In this document: piece by piece, positions 62,786 to 64,000 of the stretch
Position numbering within the stretch: the first letter of the stretch is position 1
Layout of the letters: each line of letters begins with the position of its first letter
NCBI RefSeq assembly: GCF_934424005.1
Contig: NZ_CAKRXI010000006.1
Span: 1-64,000, forward strand
Origin: an uncultured Blautia sp.
GTDB taxonomy: Bacteria > Bacillota > Clostridia > Lachnospirales > Lachnospiraceae
DNA: 64,000 nt
Reading direction: 5' to 3'
Program-made: the position numbers and the translations under genes
The notes under the pieces: model-generated
Database searches by the model: none
Seen by the model: the letters and a program-made list of their open reading frames with translations, nothing else
Told to the model about the DNA's origin: nothing

Positions 62786-64000
62786 ATGAAACAGATTGTG
62801 ACCTGTAAAGAAATGAAGGCTCTTGATGGAAATACGATTGAGGGAATCGGTATCCCGTCCTGTGTCCTGATGGAACGGGCAGCTCTGAAAGTCGCAGAAG
62901 AACTGGAACGGACGCTGGCAGACCAAAAACAGCAAGAACGGATCCTCTGTGTCTGCGGAAGCGGGAACAACGGAGGAGATGGCGTGGCTGTTGCCCGTAT
63001 TCTGAAACTGCATGGTTATCGTACAAGTCTGTATCTGGTGGGAAATCCGGACCACAGGACTGTGGAAATGCAGCGTCAGCTGGATATTGCAGCTGCCTGT
63101 CAGGTGCCGGTTGTGAATAACCTGGAAACAGAGGAATATACTACTATAGTAGATGCCATTTTCGGCGTTGGGCTGAGTCGTCCGGTCGAGGGCAGTTACA
63201 GAGATGTGATCAAAGCACTGAATCAGTTGAATGCCTGGAAAGTGGCTGTTGATATTCCGTCCGGAGTAAATGGTGATACAGGAGCAGAACTTGGAATTGC
63301 TTTTCATGCAGATCTGACAGTGACATTTGCATTTCGAAAAGCAGGTCTTTGCCTGTATCCGGGCAGGAAATTTGCCGGTAAAGTGATCGTTGCGGATGTT
63401 GGCATCTACGCGAGTGATAAGGTGAAACCATATTTATGGCAGACAGAAAAAACAGATATTCATTTTCTGCCGGATAAAATTGTTGATGGAAACAAAGGAA
63501 CTTTTGGAAAGATTCTGGTCGTTGCCGGAAGTCCGGGTATGTGTGGAGCGGCTTATCTCAGTGCTGCGGGAGCTTTTGCGGTGGGCGCCGGAATGGTAAA
63601 AATCGTTACGGCAGAAGAGAATCGGATTCCACTGCAGACAATGCTGCCGGAAGCAATGCTTGACTGCGCCGATGATTTTGCAAAAGATTTTGACTGGTGT
63701 GATATTGTAGTGATCGGTCCGGGAATTGGAACTACAGACCAGGCTGCCGAAAAAGTACAGTGGTTTCTGAAGACGGCATCAAAATCCGATAAACCTGTCA
63801 TACTGGATGCAGATGGACTGAATCTGCTGGCACAGCATCCGGAATGGAAACAGTATTTTACGAATCGTCTGATCATGACACCGCATATGGGTGAAATGGG
63901 ACGGCTGACAGGAAAAACAATCAGTGAACTTCAAAAAGACCGTATTGCAGCTGCGAGGAAACTGGCAGCAGAGACCGGTGCTGTATGTGTGCTGAAAGAT
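62786..64000 (+). CDS. nnrE/nnrD: Bifunctional NAD(P)H-hydrate epimerase/dehydratase (partial, 3' end beyond the window)
   Basis: 405 codons are visible, open to the window edge. The N-terminal NnrE epimerase (YjeF_N) domain has VLMERAALKVAEELE, CVCGSGNNGGDGVAVARIL and VDAIFGVGLSRPVEG. The C-terminal NnrD ADP-dependent dehydratase domain starts about residue 225 with NKGTFGKILVVAGSPGMCGA, IGPGIGT, VILDADGLNLL and LIMTPHMGEMGRLTGK. It repairs NAD(P)H damaged by hydration. ATG at 62786 has GGTGAGGAAAA upstream. It sits next to the NADH sensor Rex, a fitting neighbour. Confidence 0.92.
   Translation, partial: MKQIVTCKEMKALDGNTIEGIGIPSCVLMERAALKVAEELERTLADQKQQERILCVCGSGNNGGDGVAVARILKLHGYRTSLYLVGNPDHRTVEMQRQLDIAAACQVPVVNNLETEEYTTIVDAIFGVGLSRPVEGSYRDVIKALNQLNAWKVAVDIPSGVNGDTGAELGIAFHADLTVTFAFRKAGLCLYPGRKFAGKVIVADVGIYASDKVKPYLWQTEKTDIHFLPDKIVDGNKGTFGKILVVAGSPGMCGAAYLSAAGAFAVGAGMVKIVTAEENRIPLQTMLPEAMLDCADDFAKDFDWCDIVVIGPGIGTTDQAAEKVQWFLKTASKSDKPVILDADGLNLLAQHPEWKQYFTNRLIMTPHMGEMGRLTGKTISELQKDRIAAARKLAAETGAVCVLKD

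Noticed and set aside
1..64000. CRISPR array, rRNA or tRNA genes
   Set aside because: No regularly spaced repeats or recognisable RNA gene sequences were noticed while reading; a dedicated scan was not possible.

Overview
The window looks like a chromosome segment of a spore-forming, anaerobic, gut-type Firmicute, most likely a Lachnospiraceae relative (Blautia/Ruminococcus/Dorea type). The grounds are spoIVA, Rex, two-subunit class I fumarase, AGGAGG-type ribosome sites, moderate-to-low GC and family-typical proteins. No rRNA, tRNA, CRISPR array or integrase was seen.

Layout. 0-3 kb: fumarase alpha/beta and spoIVA. 3-7 kb: start of a polysaccharide locus, with a membrane FlaA1/CapD-type epimerase-dehydratase, a small Cys-rich protein and a sugar-phosphate transferase whose C-terminus is replaced by a piece of a nucleotidyltransferase. 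7-16.3 kb: a scarred accessory region with three copies of the 3' end of an Rpn/PD-(D/E)XK transposase-like gene, an N-truncated SMC-like ATPase, an internally deleted nucleotidyltransferase, a VOC protein, a GNAT, a broken HTH gene, a nitroreductase, an AAA15 ATPase + PD-(D/E)XK nuclease pair, and an AAA/DUF1703 gene cut by one in-frame TGA. 16.3-22 kb: FliB-like protein, secreted beta-helix protein, Ca/Na antiporter, glmS. 22-28.8 kb: a three-gene operon whose last two genes are an RdrA-type ATPase and an RdrB-type adenosine deaminase (RADAR anti-phage system), preceded by an unfamiliar TPR protein.

29-47 kb: the main exopolysaccharide/teichoic-like glycan cluster. It holds an intact priming transferase (paralogue of the damaged one), WecG/TagA, several GT4/GT2 enzymes, an EpsG-type polymerase, a flippase, acyltransferases, APH-like and thymidylate-kinase-like enzymes, and a phosphocholine module (LicD, wHTH-LicC-LicA fusion, second LicC, BCCT transporter). 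Two genes in this cluster are out of frame at homopolymers (A11 and G8), which suggests phase variation or transcriptional slippage. 47.6-50.5 kb: a compact cassette of a HEPN-type protein, a single-pass SH3-like protein and a SLATT/DUF4231-type two-TM protein, which looks like an undescribed defence module embedded in the glycan cluster. 50.6-57.4 kb: FKP (GDP-fucose salvage), Wzz-like co-polymerase, BY-kinase with a (Tyr-Gly)8 tail, LCP ligase and two small exported/membrane proteins.

57.4-64 kb: housekeeping, with a small membrane protein on the minus strand, cytosolic subtilisin, NADP-isocitrate dehydrogenase, ABC-F protein, rex with a candidate operator over its promoter, and the start of nnrE/nnrD (runs off the window).

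Together the central genes should build a cell-surface polysaccharide that is probably fucosylated and phosphocholine-decorated, with defence genes lodged at three sites around it. All functional calls come from motif and family recognition by eye; no database search was run.
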